DNA from: Candidatus Mediterraneibacter pullistercoris
GTDB taxonomy: Bacteria; Bacillota; Clostridia; Lachnospirales; Lachnospiraceae
Length of the DNA: 58,965 nucleotides
Direction: 5' to 3'
NCBI GenBank assembly: GCA_019116885.1
Contig: DXAU01000039.1
Location: 1 to 58,965 of the forward strand
The position numbers were made by a program, and so were the translations under genes. Each line of letters starts with the position of its first letter. Within the stretch, counting starts at the first letter, position 1. This document shows positions 26,038-34,033 of this stretch, piece after piece. The notes beneath the pieces are model-generated. The model was not told where the DNA came from. It saw only the letters and a list, made by a program, of their open reading frames with translations, and did no database searches.

Positions 26038-26851
26038 GTGTGTACACATCTTCCCGTCTGTGCCGGAGCACCGGAATCTGTTCCCTGACCCGCTTACATT
26101 CTGCCAGATCGATCCCGGTTACGCGCAGCCCCGCTCCGGCATCCATCTGCGAGACCACATTTCCCCACGGGTCAGTGACGATACTGTGTCCCCATGATGT
26201 ATAAGAGGCTGTTTCGTCCCTTGCAGGGGCTGTTCCGACGAGAAAGACCTGGTTCGATACAGCCTGAGAACGGAAGAGGAGTTCCCAGTGCATCGGTCCG
26301 GTGGTCAGATTGAAAGATGCAGGGACAAGGATGACCCTGGCGCCCTGAAGCGCCATCAGGCGGAACAGTTCGGGAAAACGGATATCGTAGCACACGGCAA
26401 GCCCCATCGTGCAGGGACCGGCATCAAAAGTTGTGACCTCGTTTCCCGGAGTAAGTACTGCGGACTCCCGGAAATGCTGTCCGCCCTCTACGCTGATATC
26501 GAACAGGTGCATTTTACGGTGTTTTGCAATCTGAGAGCCGCTGCCGTCAAATACATAGGCAGTATTATAGATACGCCCGTCGCTGTCCCGTTCCGGCATT
26601 GTTCCTGCAGACAGGAAGATATGGAATGAACGGGCGATGCGGGAACATATCTGCCATACCGGGCCGCCCTCTTCCTCGGCGTGAGCGGGGAAGCAGCACA
26701 CGTCATAGGGACAGCAGAACATTTCGGGAAGAGACAGCAAGTCGGCGTGATTCCTGACGGCCTGTTCCGCAAGCGATTCAAGAATCCGGATGAGCTGTTT
26801 TCTTTCTGTGCATACAGGCATCTGAGCCTGTGCGATCCGCAATATCGTCAT
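26000..26851 (-). CDS. Carbon-nitrogen hydrolase (nitrilase/omega-amidase family)
   Basis: A 283-residue member of the nitrilase superfamily. The Glu-Lys-Cys triad is visible: Glu in LLSLPEMF (about residue 44), Lys in AKHRKMHLFDI (about residue 112) and Cys in LAVCYDIRFPELFRLMALQGA (about residue 153). The sequence around the Cys resembles omega-amidase/Nit2 enzymes that hydrolyse 2-oxoglutaramate or 2-oxosuccinamate; this assignment is by family. An upstream in-frame ATG at 26875 exists, but AAAGGAG precedes ATG 26851. It converges on and overlaps the HD gene by 38 bases, an unusual tail-to-tail overlap. Confidence 0.92.
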   Translation of the reverse strand: MTILRIAQAQMPVCTERKQLIRILESLAEQAVRNHADLLSLPEMFCCPYDVCCFPAHAEEEGGPVWQICSRIARSFHIFLSAGTMPERDSDGRIYNTAYVFDGSGSQIAKHRKMHLFDISVEGGQHFRESAVLTPGNEVTTFDAGPCTMGLAVCYDIRFPELFRLMALQGARVILVPASFNLTTGPMHWELLFRSQAVSNQVFLVGTAPARDETASYTSWGHSIVTDPWGNVVSQMDAGAGLRVTGIDLAECKRVREQIPVLRHRREDVYTLSLSVSPHGHTG

Positions 26852-26967
26852 AGTGGTACGGCTCCTTTCGGTCATGTATTTCGAGAGGTTCTGACAGTAT
26901 TATAAAGAAAAAAAGCGTTGAAATCAATCGGAACGGCCGGACAGGAAGAGCGGACGGGAATTCCTGC

Positions 26968-26997
26968 TTGACACAGGCTGTCCGGGTGAGGTAGAAT
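26968..26997 (+). promoter_or_regulatory. Promoter of thrS leader
   Basis: A perfect TTGACA (26968-26973), 18 bp, TAGAAT (26992-26997), immediately before the T-box leader. Confidence 0.8.
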
Positions 26998-27009
26998 ATC
27001 CGGTATAGA

Positions 27010-27283
27010 GAAAGCGTTGACGGGGACAGTAGGCTGTCAGTACATCGACAGAGAGGGATATGCAGGCTGGAAATATCCTGTTGTACGGCATGACCGAATA
27101 CCACCTCTGAGCGGCCCTAATAAGGCACGGTGATTCCGTTATCATCATCAGAATCAAGATGGTTTTCTATGGAAAGCAAGCAGGGTGGAACCGCGGGGAT
27201 ATCCCCGTCCCTGCATGGAGTGTTTCCGTGTAGCCGTACAGATATAAAAAGTAAGAGACATTCCGGAGAATGTCTCTTTTTCT
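27010..27283 (+). ncRNA. T-box riboswitch leader of thrS
   Basis: A roughly 270-nt leader that senses uncharged tRNA-Thr. The universal T-box sequence AGGGTGGAACCGCG is at 27182-27195. The antiterminator is flanked by GCAGGG and CCCTGC. Stem I occupies about 27015-27125, and a likely Thr specifier codon ACC is at 27100-27102 in the loop GAATACCACC. A terminator hairpin, AGAGACATTC/GAATGTCTCT plus six T, ends at 27283. The antiterminator 3' arm does not obviously overlap this terminator, which is unusual (see findings). Confidence 0.92.
27254..27283 (+). terminator. T-box-associated intrinsic terminator
   Basis: A 10-bp stem with CGGA loop (27254-27277) and a T-tract 27278-27280 plus, in the thrS leader. 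Read through when uncharged tRNA-Thr binds. Confidence 0.9.
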
Positions 27284-27300
27284 TGCGTGGACGACGAGCC

Positions 27301-27351
27301 AAAGTCCGGGCTTGCCCGAGACCTTGGCGACCGCTTACAATCCCGGGATGT
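27301..27351 (+). repeat. Dispersed repeat, copy A (thrS leader)
   Basis: About 50 nt that recur at 56838-56887 with roughly 80 percent identity by eye. The shared blocks are CCGGGCTTGCC, ACCGCTTA and CCGG(G/A)ATGT. Complementary CCGGG/CCCGG ends and an inner GCC/GGC pair could fold. It lies 18 nt after the T-box terminator, inside the thrS 5' untranslated region. Confidence 0.7.
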
Positions 27352-27454
27352 GCCTTTTGGCACTTCCGGTGATTCTGCCGATATTGTCAGGAAAGAGAGT
27401 GTCTGTTTTTCTGCGGCCCGGGACAGCGAAAAAGAGTAGAAAGGGAGAGAAAAA

Positions 27455-29356
27455 ATGAAGATTACATTAAAAGACGGATCATTTAAAGAGTATCAGGAGC
27501 CTAAGAGTGTATATGAGATCGCTCTCGATATCAGCGAAGGACTTGCCAGAGCAGCGACATCGGGCGAGGTGGACGGTGAGGTGGCCGATCTCAGAACAGT
27601 GATCGACCACGACTGCGAACTCAATATTCTTACGTTTCACGATGAGAAAGGGAAGGGAGCATTCCGTCATACTGCCTCCCATATTATGGCGCAGGCGGTG
27701 AAAAGACTGTATCCTGAGACAAAACTTGCAATCGGGCCGTCCATTGCGGATGGATTTTATTATGACGTGGACAGGGAGACTCCGCTCACAGCAGAGGATC
27801 TGGAGAAGATAGAAGCTGAGATGAAGAAGATAGTCAAAGAGAATCTCGAGATCAGACAGTATACAATGCCAAGAGACGAGGCCCTTGAGTATTTCAGAGA
27901 GAAGAATGAACCATATAAGACAGAGCTCATCGAGGATCTGCCTGAAGGGGAGGAGATCAGCTTCTACTCCCAGGGAGAATTTACCGACCTGTGTGCGGGC
28001 CCTCACCTGATGACGACAAAACCGGTGAAAGCGTTCAAGCTGACAAGCCTGGCAGGAGCCTACTGGAGAGGCGACGAGCACAATAAAATGCTCCAGAGAA
28101 TCTACGGGACTGCATTTCCGAAGAAGGCAGAGCTTGAAGAGTACCTGGCCATGATCGAAGAGGCCAAGAAACGCGACCACAGAAAACTCGGAAAAGAGCT
28201 GGGTCTGTTCATGATGCGGGAAGAAGGACCGGGATTCCCCTTCTTTCTGCCAAACGGAATGGTGCTTAAAAACACGCTCCTGGACTACTGGAGGGAGATT
28301 CACCGCAGAGCAGGATATGTGGAGATCAACACGCCCATTATGCTGAGCCGCCACCTGTGGGAGACGTCCGGGCACTGGGACCACTACAAGGAAAATATGT
28401 ATACAACAGTTATAGACGAGGAAGACTTTGCCATCAAACCGATGAACTGTCCGGGCGGTATTCTTGTATACGAGTCAGAGCCACGCTCTTACCGTGACCT
28501 GCCGATCCGCATGGGAGAGCTGGGACTGGTCCACCGCCATGAGAAATCGGGGCAGCTCCACGGGCTGATGCGCGTGCGCTGCTTCACGCAGGACGACGCC
28601 CATATCTTCATGATGCCGGAACAGATCAAAGATGAGATCAAGGGCGTTGTGAGGCTGATCGACGAGGTGTACAGTCTGTTTGGGTTTAAATACCATGTAG
28701 AGCTTTCCACCCGTCCCGACGACAGCATGGGAAGCGATGCGGACTGGGAGATGGCCACGGATGCGCTCAGGAGCGCTCTCGATGACATCGGTCTTCCCTA
28801 CATTGTAAATGAGGGGGACGGAGCGTTCTATGGACCGAAGATCGATTTCCACCTTGAGGATTCTATCGGACGGACCTGGCAGTGCGGCACGATCCAGCTC
28901 GATTTCCAGCTTCCGCTCCGCTTTGACCTGGAATACACGGGAGCGGATGGGGAGAAACACAGACCGATCATGATCCACCGGGTAGTGTTCGGCTCCATCG
29001 AGCGTTTCATCGGCATCCTGATCGAGCATTTTGCCGGCGCTTTCCCGACATGGCTTGCTCCGGTACAGGTAAAGGTGCTGCCGATCTCCGACAAGCATCT
29101 TGAATATGGCATGAAAGTGCTTAACGACCTTAAAGCGGCAGGCGTGCGCGCTGAGATCGATACCCGTGCGGAGAAGATCGGATATAAGATCCGTGAGGCG
29201 CAGATGAACAAGATCCCGTACATGCTCGTAGTGGGAGCGAAGGAAGAGGAAGAAGAGAAAGTCTCTGTAAGGAGCAGGAAAGAAGGAGACGAAGGACAGC
29301 GCGGACTTGCTGAATTTATCGAAAAGATTGAGGAAGAGATCAAACTGAAAAAATAA
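27455..29356 (+). CDS. thrS: Threonyl-tRNA synthetase
   Basis: A 633-residue class II synthetase that charges tRNA-Thr. Order: N-terminal TGS domain (about residues 1-60), editing domain with HTASHIMAQAV (His-x3-His, about 68-78) and the later CAGPHL, catalytic core with motif 2 region RCFTQDDAHIF and zinc ligands including the Cys of MNCPGG (about 330-335), and a C-terminal anticodon-binding domain (about 530-633). The start follows AAAGGGAG. Expression is controlled by the T-box leader; about 170 nt of leader remain after the terminator, longer than needed. Confidence 0.97.
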   Translation: MKITLKDGSFKEYQEPKSVYEIALDISEGLARAATSGEVDGEVADLRTVIDHDCELNILTFHDEKGKGAFRHTASHIMAQAVKRLYPETKLAIGPSIADGFYYDVDRETPLTAEDLEKIEAEMKKIVKENLEIRQYTMPRDEALEYFREKNEPYKTELIEDLPEGEEISFYSQGEFTDLCAGPHLMTTKPVKAFKLTSLAGAYWRGDEHNKMLQRIYGTAFPKKAELEEYLAMIEEAKKRDHRKLGKELGLFMMREEGPGFPFFLPNGMVLKNTLLDYWREIHRRAGYVEINTPIMLSRHLWETSGHWDHYKENMYTTVIDEEDFAIKPMNCPGGILVYESEPRSYRDLPIRMGELGLVHRHEKSGQLHGLMRVRCFTQDDAHIFMMPEQIKDEIKGVVRLIDEVYSLFGFKYHVELSTRPDDSMGSDADWEMATDALRSALDDIGLPYIVNEGDGAFYGPKIDFHLEDSIGRTWQCGTIQLDFQLPLRFDLEYTGADGEKHRPIMIHRVVFGSIERFIGILIEHFAGAFPTWLAPVQVKVLPISDKHLEYGMKVLNDLKAAGVRAEIDTRAEKIGYKIREAQMNKIPYMLVVGAKEEEEEKVSVRSRKEGDEGQRGLAEFIEKIEEEIKLKK

Positions 29357-29372
29357 GATTATGGGCTGCCTC

Positions 29373-29395
29373 TGTATGGAAAAAAATACCATACA
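29373..29395 (+). promoter_or_regulatory. Inverted repeat just upstream of the ldh promoter
   Basis: TGTATGG (29373-29379) and CCATACA (29389-29395) with a 9-base A-rich centre end six bases before the ldh -35. No T-tract follows, so an operator is more likely than a thrS terminator. Confidence 0.45.
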
Positions 29396-29400
29396 ACCTA

Positions 29401-29428
29401 TTGATTTTTCCGGACAATATATTATAAT
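29401..29428 (+). promoter_or_regulatory. Promoter of ldh
   Basis: TTGATT (29401-29406), 16 bp, perfect TATAAT (29423-29428). A second palindrome, ATTCCTAG/CTAGGAAT (29442-29449, 29457-29464), lies just downstream near the expected transcription start and could be an operator. Confidence 0.75.
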
Positions 29429-29507
29429 AAGCCTGTAAATAATTCCTAGCAAAATACTAGGAATAAACAGAGGGTTGAAGAAAATATATGAAAAGGAGGA
29501 TAATGGA

Positions 29508-30449
29508 ATGGTAAATATACAGAAGGCAGCAGTAATAGGGTGTGGATTCGTAGGATCCACAATCGCCTACACACTGATGCAGAAAGGAACATTTTCTGAG
29601 CTGGTACTCATCGATGCAGTGCAGGCAAAAGAGGAAGGAGAGGCGATGGATATCAGCCATGGACTTCCGTTTGCACACTCTATGGATATCACAGCGGGAA
29701 GATATGAGGATATCGCGGACGCTGCGGTAGTGATCATTACAGCCGGAGCGAACCAGAAACCGGGAGAGACAAGGCTGGATCTTGTCCAGAAAAATTCAAG
29801 GATCATGAAATCTATCGTCGATGAGATAAAGCGTGTAAAATGCGAGGGAATACTTCTTATCGTATCGAATCCGGTCGATATCCTTACACAGGTTGCTCTG
29901 GAAGAGTCGGGATTCCCGAAAGAGCGGGTGATCGGGTCGGGTACTGTGCTCGATACGGCAAGGCTGAAATACCTGATCAGCCAGAAGCTGGATGTGGACA
30001 GCAGGAACGTACATGCATTTATTGCAGGAGAGCACGGTGACAGCGAGCTGGCAGTATGGAGCTGCGCCAATATCTACGGTATCGGACTCCGGGATTTTGC
30101 CAGACTGCGCGGCTTTGATGACTTCTCAGCAGAGATGGATGAAATCTACCACGCAGTGCGTGACAGCGCATATGAGATCATCGAAAGAAAAGGAGCCACC
30201 TATTACGGGATCGGTATGGCCGCGGCAAGGATTGCAGAAGCGATTGTAAGAGACAGCCACACTGTCGTGCCCGTATCAGTCTCTCTGAACGGAGAATACG
30301 GACTGAGCGGGCTGTGTCTGAGTATTCCGACGATTATCGGGAACAAAGGTGCTGAACAGGTTCTTGAGATCAATCTAAGTGAAGAAGAGGAAGAGAAGCT
30401 GAGAAGATCAGCGGGTGAATTGAAAGAAGTGCTTTCTCAGATTGATTAA
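29508..30449 (+). CDS. ldh: L-lactate dehydrogenase
   Basis: A 313-residue NAD-dependent enzyme that reduces pyruvate to L-lactate and regenerates NAD in fermentation. The NAD-binding motif is VIGCGFVGSTIAYTL; the specificity loop reads GANQKPGETR, where Gln marks lactate rather than malate dehydrogenase, and Arg follows for substrate binding; the catalytic His lies in IAGEHGDSE. AAGGAGG precedes ATG 29508; the frame is open from 29475. It is monocistronic, flanked by two inverted repeats at its promoter and a terminator. Confidence 0.95.
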   Translation: MVNIQKAAVIGCGFVGSTIAYTLMQKGTFSELVLIDAVQAKEEGEAMDISHGLPFAHSMDITAGRYEDIADAAVVIITAGANQKPGETRLDLVQKNSRIMKSIVDEIKRVKCEGILLIVSNPVDILTQVALEESGFPKERVIGSGTVLDTARLKYLISQKLDVDSRNVHAFIAGEHGDSELAVWSCANIYGIGLRDFARLRGFDDFSAEMDEIYHAVRDSAYEIIERKGATYYGIGMAAARIAEAIVRDSHTVVPVSVSLNGEYGLSGLCLSIPTIIGNKGAEQVLEINLSEEEEEKLRRSAGELKEVLSQID

Positions 30450-30506
30450 AGACTAAAGAATGTATCCGACGCAACATTTCATAACAGTTTAGGTATGGTG
30501 AACAGG

Positions 30507-30543
30507 AAAAAGCGGTATCAGCATCTGCTGGCACCGCTTTTTC
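30507..30543. terminator. Bidirectional terminator between ldh and the DtxR-like gene
   Basis: AAAAAGCGGT (from 30507) pairs with ACCGCTTTTT (30533-30542), flanked by A and T runs on both sides. It fits the convergent gene arrangement. Confidence 0.9.
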
Positions 30544-30555
30544 TATCATACAGTT

Positions 30556-30915
30556 TTATTGTATATGCCTTTTTATCGCTTCAAAACTCTCCGCACTGAT
30601 GACATGCTCGATCCTGCATGCATCTTCTGCGGCCACTTTGGGATCGACGCCCAGACGTTGGAGCCAGGATGAGAGAAGCGTGTGACGTTCATAGATACAG
30701 TCCGCGACTTCGCGCCCGGTCTGTGTCAAAGAAATATAACCCTCAGGAGAGACGATGATATGTCCGCTTTCTCGTAATTTTTTCATTGCGACGCTGACGC
30801 TTGATTTTTTAAAATCCAGCTCTGTCGCGATATCTACAGAACGTACTACAGGGAGGCGCTGGCTTAAGATCAGGATCGTTTCCAGATAATTTTCAGCAGA
30901 TTCGTTCACGTGCAT
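30556..30915 (-). CDS. DtxR/MntR-family metal-dependent repressor (short form)
   Basis: A 119-residue regulator with an N-terminal winged helix (residues about 5-65; recognition helix near ELDFKKSSVSVAMKKL) and a metal-binding dimerisation domain (about 66-119). Metal ligands of the family are visible in ERHTLLSSWL and DACRIEHVIS (C-x-x-E-H). The C-terminal SH3-like domain of DtxR/IdeR is absent, as in MntR-like short members. GTG 30924 is in frame, but GAGGTG spaces correctly to ATG 30915. It is divergent from feoAB, whose -10 carries the palindrome TAGTTTAAACTA, the probable operator. Confidence 0.9.
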   Translation of the reverse strand: MHVNESAENYLETILILSQRLPVVRSVDIATELDFKKSSVSVAMKKLRESGHIIVSPEGYISLTQTGREVADCIYERHTLLSSWLQRLGVDPKVAAEDACRIEHVISAESFEAIKRHIQ

Positions 30916-30954
30916 AGATTTCACCTCGTTCCAGTTTTCAACTATTTTTTATTA

Positions 30955-30983
30955 AGTATACCATATCCGGTCATTGACGGCAA
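30955..30983 (-). promoter_or_regulatory. Promoter of the DtxR-like gene
   Basis: On the minus strand TTGCCG (30983-30978), 17 bp, TATACT (30960-30955), 40 bp upstream of the start. Confidence 0.65.
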
Positions 30984-31048
30984 ACCTTAATTGCGGTTCG
31001 GGAGCGCGCCCGTGGTTGAGAAAAAAAGAGGAATTTTATCAAAAAGGA

Positions 31049-31078
31049 TTGACAAATAGAAAAAGTTAGTTTAAACTA
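31049..31078 (+). promoter_or_regulatory. feo promoter with overlapping DtxR-like operator
   Basis: A perfect TTGACA (31049-31054), 17 bp, TAAACT (31072-31077). The -10 is embedded in the perfect 12-bp palindrome TAGTTTAAACTA (31067-31078). The regulator gene is divergent and adjacent, so metal-dependent repression is likely. Confidence 0.75.
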
Positions 31079-31153
31079 TCATCTGTTAGATGAAGTGACC
31101 GATATGGAAGAAAAAGTCATTCCGCATAAGACAGAGATTGAGAGGTCAGAACA

Positions 31154-31366
31154 ATGAATTTATTAGAAGCCGAAGAGGGCAAGGAATATATTGTAAAAGA
31201 TATCCTGACAGATGATGAGGAAATGAAATCATTTTTGTTTTCTCTGGGCTGCTACAGCGGGGAACCTATTACTGTCATATCCCGTGTAAGAGGCGGCTGC
31301 GTAGTCTCCATCAAAGATGGGAGATACAATATCGATACTGATCTGGCGCAGGCTATTTCAATATAA
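31154..31366 (+). CDS. feoA: Ferrous iron transport protein A
   Basis: A 70-residue SH3-like cytoplasmic protein that assists FeoB. It shows the family pattern of a central glycine-rich strand pair (SLGCYSGEPITVISRVRGGCVVSIKDGRYNIDTDLAQAI). Its start lies about 76 bp after the -10 and it is followed by feoB after 94 bases. Both are expected to be derepressed when iron is low. Confidence 0.93.
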   Translation: MNLLEAEEGKEYIVKDILTDDEEMKSFLFSLGCYSGEPITVISRVRGGCVVSIKDGRYNIDTDLAQAISI

Positions 31367-31460
31367 TAAACTAAAAAGAAAAAAATAGTTATGGTGTCAG
31401 CTATTTTTTTTGCGCATGGATTAGTTGTTTCTAATCAAGTCAAAGGAGGAGAATTGTAAA

Positions 31461-33458
31461 ATGAGAATTGCTTTTGCAGGGAATCCTAACAGCGGAAAGA
31501 CGACCATGTACAACGCGTTGACAGGAAGAAACGAACGCGTTGGAAACTGGGCCGGCGTTACGGTAGAGCGAAAGGAAAGCCTTATCAAAAAGGCATATTG
31601 TGAGGGGGCAGAGGAACTGACAGCGGTAGATTTGCCAGGCGCATATTCCATGTCTCCATTTACTTCTGAGGAGAGCATCACAAGCAGTTATGTCAAAAAT
31701 GAAAATCCTGATGCGATCATCAACATCGTGGATGCCACGAACCTGAGCCGCAGTCTGTTCTTCACGACACAGCTTCTGGAACTGGGGATTCCGGTAGTGG
31801 TGGCATTGAATAAGAGTGACATCACAGAGAAGAAACAGACAAAGATCGATGAAAAGCTCCTGGCTGAGAAGCTTGGATGCCCGGTAATCAAAACGATCTC
31901 CACATCTTCCGGACACGTGGGACTCAAAGAGGCTGTGTCTGCCGCCGCTGCTTTGAAAGGAGAAAGCCAGAAAGCTCCCTATGTGCAGGCAGATATTGAC
32001 CTGACGGATAAAAATGCCGTAGAGGCAGCCGACAGGAAAAGGTTTGAATTTGTCAACGGGATTGTAAAACAGGTAGAACAGAGAAAGGTTTTTACCAAAG
32101 ATAAAAACATACAGGACAAAATCGATGCTGTCATCACGCATAAGATCATAGGCATTCCGATCTTTGCCGCTGTCATCTTCCTTGTGTTTTACATATCTCA
32201 GACTACACTCGGGACATGGATTGCCGACTGGCTGGTCGGATGGATCGAGACATTCCAGGGCTGGGCAGGCGGCCTGATGGAAAATGCGAATCCTCTGCTG
32301 CAGGCGCTTCTTGTTGACGGTATTATCGGCGGCGTCGGCGCGGTAGTAGGTTTCCTGCCGCTCGTTATGGTAATGTATTTCCTCATCGCACTTCTTGAGG
32401 ACTGTGGATATATGGCGCGCGCAACTGTCGTGCTTGATCCGATCTTCAAAAGAGTGGGACTCTCCGGTAAATCTGTGATCCCTATGGTCATCGGTACCGG
32501 ATGTGCGATCCCGGGCGTTATGGCTTCCCGTACGATCCGCAACGAGAGAGAACGCAGGACAACGGCAATGCTCACACCGTTTATGCCGTGTGGAGCCAAG
32601 ATCCCTGTTATCGCCTTATTTGCAGGTGCTTTCTTTGCAGATGCATGGTGGGTGTCAGCTACGATGTACCTGGTAGGTATTGTGCTGATCCTGCTGGGAG
32701 CGCTTCTTGTAAAGAGAATTACAGGTCAGAAATACCGGAAATCTTTCTTTATCATCGAGCTTCCGGAATATAAGCTCCCAAGTCTGAAAAGAGCATGTGT
32801 TTCCATGCTGGAGCGCGGTAAAGCATATATCGTGAAAGCCGGAACAATCATTCTGGTGTGCAACACAGTGGTACAGATTATGCAGAGCTTTAGCTGGCAG
32901 TTCCAGCTCGTGGAAGAGGGTGCAGAAGGGACTTCCATCCTGGCAGGCATCGCTCATCCGTTCGCTATCCTGTTCATACCGCTTGGATTCGGTGTATGGC
33001 AGCTTGCGGCAGCGGCGATTACAGGATTTATCGCGAAAGAGAACGTAGTAGGTACTCTGGCAGTCGTGTATGGAGTTACCAACCTCATTGACACGGATGA
33101 ACTGGCTCTGGTCGGCAGTGGAAATGAAGTGGCGACGGTTATGGGTCTTACAAAGGCGGCGGCGCTTGCGTACCTGATGTTCAACCTTTATACACCACCA
33201 TGCTTTGCGGCGCTCGGTGCGATGAATTCCGAGATGAAGAGCGGCAAATGGCTGTTCGGCGGTATCTGTCTGCAGCTTGCGACCGGATATACGGTGGCAT
33301 TCCTCGTGTACCAGATCGGTACTCTGGCAACGACCGGAACGCTTGGAACAGCGTTTGTTCCGGGGCTGATCGCGGTTCTGGCTTTCGCAGTGATTATCCT
33401 GTGGCGGATACGGAAATCCGATAAAGAATTTGCAGCAGAATACAGCCTGCATACGTAA
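31461..33458 (+). CDS. feoB: Ferrous iron transporter B
   Basis: A 665-residue GTPase-coupled Fe(II) importer. The N-terminal G domain has G1 GNPNSGKTT (residues 7-15), G3 DLPGAYS (about 56-62) and G4 NKSD (about 117-120). A helical GDI-like spacer follows, then two Gate domains and about eight transmembrane helices with the conserved GTGCAIPGVMASRTIRNERERR segment carrying the cysteine of the putative pore. AAAGGAGG fixes ATG 31461; the open frame begins at 31425. Downstream is the FeoB-associated cysteine-rich protein. Confidence 0.97.
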   Translation: MRIAFAGNPNSGKTTMYNALTGRNERVGNWAGVTVERKESLIKKAYCEGAEELTAVDLPGAYSMSPFTSEESITSSYVKNENPDAIINIVDATNLSRSLFFTTQLLELGIPVVVALNKSDITEKKQTKIDEKLLAEKLGCPVIKTISTSSGHVGLKEAVSAAAALKGESQKAPYVQADIDLTDKNAVEAADRKRFEFVNGIVKQVEQRKVFTKDKNIQDKIDAVITHKIIGIPIFAAVIFLVFYISQTTLGTWIADWLVGWIETFQGWAGGLMENANPLLQALLVDGIIGGVGAVVGFLPLVMVMYFLIALLEDCGYMARATVVLDPIFKRVGLSGKSVIPMVIGTGCAIPGVMASRTIRNERERRTTAMLTPFMPCGAKIPVIALFAGAFFADAWWVSATMYLVGIVLILLGALLVKRITGQKYRKSFFIIELPEYKLPSLKRACVSMLERGKAYIVKAGTIILVCNTVVQIMQSFSWQFQLVEEGAEGTSILAGIAHPFAILFIPLGFGVWQLAAAAITGFIAKENVVGTLAVVYGVTNLIDTDELALVGSGNEVATVMGLTKAAALAYLMFNLYTPPCFAALGAMNSEMKSGKWLFGGICLQLATGYTVAFLVYQIGTLATTGTLGTAFVPGLIAVLAFAVIILWRIRKSDKEFAAEYSLHT

Positions 33459-33469
33459 TAAATGATCAC

Positions 33470-33518
33470 AACGTTTCGTGGTGGACAGAGGTATCAGCCT
33501 TGTCCACCGCTTGACGTT
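33470..33518 (+). other. Long hairpin between feoB and the FeoB-associated gene
   Basis: GTGGTGGACA (33478-33487) pairs with TGTCCACCGC (33501-33510), extended by AACGT/ACGTT (33470-33474, 33514-33518). It lacks a T-tract; it may act as a leaky terminator or mRNA processing site that lowers expression of the distal genes. Confidence 0.55.
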
Positions 33519-33569
33519 AAACATAAAAGGATCGGAACGATCATTCTACTTATGGAAAGGGTGCTTTTT

Positions 33570-33944
33570 ATGGCAGATATTATAGCGGTCATCGTACTGG
33601 TGGTCCTGATAGGGAGTTCGGTCGCATATATCGTAAAAGCGAAGAAAAGCGGCGTAAAATGTATCGGCTGTCCTGCAGGAGGAAGCTGTCCCGGAAGCGC
33701 CAGGACGCCAAAGAAGAAACTGGAAGGCCGGGTGATCGGCAGAAAGACGATGAAGATATCGGGGATGCACTGTGCGCACTGCGCCACGGACGTGACGAAA
33801 ATACTGAATCAGATTAACGGCGTTCGGGCAGAAGTGAATCTCTCAAAAGGCAGCGCCAGAATCTCCTATGACAGAGAAATCGGAGAGGACATTTTAAAGA
33901 ACGCGGTGGAAAAGGCAGGATATCATGTCACCCAAATATGCTGA
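33570..33944 (+). CDS. FeoB-associated Cys-rich membrane protein fused to an HMA metal-binding domain
   Basis: A 124-residue protein in two parts. Residues about 1-45 have one transmembrane helix followed by VKCIGCPAGGSCPGS, the pattern of FeoB-associated Cys-rich (p12-like) proteins. Residues about 58-124 form a heavy-metal-associated domain with the metal motif GMHCAHC (C-x-x-C) and the typical beta-alpha-beta pattern. FeoB partners usually lack the HMA part. AAAGGGTG sets the start at ATG 33570. Position directly after feoB suggests handling of iron or a copper-type ion at the membrane; function inferred. Confidence 0.85.
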   Translation: MADIIAVIVLVVLIGSSVAYIVKAKKSGVKCIGCPAGGSCPGSARTPKKKLEGRVIGRKTMKISGMHCAHCATDVTKILNQINGVRAEVNLSKGSARISYDREIGEDILKNAVEKAGYHVTQIC

Positions 33945-34033
33945 AAGCATCCTGTAAACAGATCAGAAGTATCCTGCAGCCGCGAGATGGACACAAGAGA
34001 GGCGGACACAGACCAGCCATACAGGAGACAGCC

